A program made the translations under genes and the position numbers. From positions 1 through 5,399 of the forward strand of contig NZ_JARFPL010000070.1 of NCBI RefSeq assembly GCF_029167205.1: a stretch of DNA of 5,399 nt. The letters are read 5' to 3'. The number at the start of each line of letters is the position of its first letter. Position 1 is the stretch's first letter. The notes below the pieces were generated by a model, which saw only the letters and a list, made by a program, of their open reading frames with translations, searched no databases and was not told the DNA's origin. This DNA is from Methanocrinis alkalitolerans. Its GTDB lineage: Archaea > Halobacteriota > Methanosarcinia > Methanotrichales > Methanotrichaceae. Shown in pieces: positions 5,158 through 5,399 of the stretch.

Positions 5158-5272
5158 GTCGAACCGGGCCCCACGCAATTTGATTTTTCTGGTTCTTCTT
5201 TTTCTTCTTAAGTTTAGTTGGTTCTTCAAGCATAGGAGTTACGCAGTTGACGGGAGACCTGAGAGTCAAATG
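5158..5272 (+). other. Non-coding T-rich spacer before the second MITE
   Basis: No gene is visible. A pyrimidine tract (about 5180-5209, mostly T and C) could be a further archaeal U-rich termination signal for the CBS transcript. GGTTCTTC occurs twice (5191-5198 and 5220-5227), and TAGGAGTTACGCAGTTGA (5233-5250) has the look of an element end, though I cannot pair it with anything here. The ten bases preceding the MITE (5263-5272, GAGTCAAATG) are the predicted left target duplication of that copy. Confidence 0.4.
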
Positions 5273-5399
5273 CATCGGTCATCGGTTAAGAGAAGAATCG
5301 CGATGAGGCAGCGATCTCGGTAGCAAGTACGGTGAGATTGGCTTGGTCAAAGGGGCTACAGCAAGTCAGTCTTGAAATCGGATCAAATCTAGATGACGC
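5273..5399 (-). mobile_element. Second MITE copy, inverted, cut by the window end
   Basis: Bases 5277-5399 are the reverse complement of 2133-2255 with only three differences (5387, 5388 and 5397); the four outermost bases CATC differ from CACT at two positions. The conserved terminus GGTCATCGGTTAAG is at 5277-5290. By comparison with the complete copy, about 60 bp, including the other terminal repeat and target duplication, should lie beyond base 5399. The near identity implies recent activity or recent spread of the family. Confidence 0.85.

Noticed and set aside
5142..5175. Possible tRNA T-arm on the minus strand (GGTTCGAC)
   Set aside because: The flanking bases do not form the 5-bp T-stem or an acceptor stem, and no anticodon arm follows.
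2063..5399. Composite transposon formed by the two MITE copies
   Set aside because: The first copy has matching 10-bp duplications on both its own sides, which means it inserted as a single unit; nothing in the window supports joint movement of the block.
1..5399. CRISPR array, toxin-antitoxin, phage or defence module
   Set aside because: No regularly spaced direct repeats were found, and no gene has nuclease, methylase, integrase or toxin motifs. All recognised genes are metabolic, membrane or sensory.

Overview
The window looks like a piece of a methanogenic archaeal chromosome, most plausibly from the Methanothrix/Methanosaeta group or a close relative. This rests on archaeal TATA/BRE-type promoters, GGTGA and GGGGG Shine-Dalgarno sites, and the gene set: an archaeal-type GH15 glucoamylase-like protein, a very small C2H2 zinc-finger protein, a DUF1622 membrane protein, a class I flavoprotein disulfide reductase and a two-CBS-domain protein. 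The taxonomic call is an inference from style and family resemblance, not from a marker gene.

Layout. Bases 1-75 hold the first 25 codons of an unrecognised minus-strand gene. It is divergent from a GH15 glycoside hydrolase (145-2064, +) across a 69-bp AT-rich promoter region. The GH15 reading frame keeps all catalytic motifs but begins about 20 residues later than the family normally does. Directly at its stop codon sits a 187-bp non-autonomous transposable element (MITE, 2073-2259) with 18-bp imperfect terminal inverted repeats and a perfect 10-bp target-site duplication. Next comes a 37-residue C2H2 zinc-finger gene (2329-2442, +). It has a strong Shine-Dalgarno sequence but ATA where the start ATG should be. 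A DUF1622 membrane protein follows (2547-2906, +), convergent with a 478-residue disulfide oxidoreductase (2935-4371, -). That gene is divergent, across about 250 bp of AT-rich promoter DNA, from a two-CBS-domain protein with a C-terminal CxxC (4623-5048, +). Downstream of the CBS gene lie a nested hairpin followed by a T-run (terminator, possibly an IS200/IS605-type end relic) and a T-rich stretch. A second copy of the MITE, in opposite orientation, is cut by the window edge (5273-5399).

How the genes work together. There is no clear operon: each gene appears to have its own promoter, and several are divergent or convergent. GH15 points to cytoplasmic turnover of an alpha-glucan or trehalose-like storage sugar. 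The oxidoreductase points to thiol-disulfide redox chemistry, and the CBS protein to adenosine-nucleotide sensing. I see no phage, CRISPR, toxin-antitoxin or defence module. The notable points are the MITE pair, the ATA-start zinc-finger gene, the N-terminally short GH15 and the structured region after the CBS gene.
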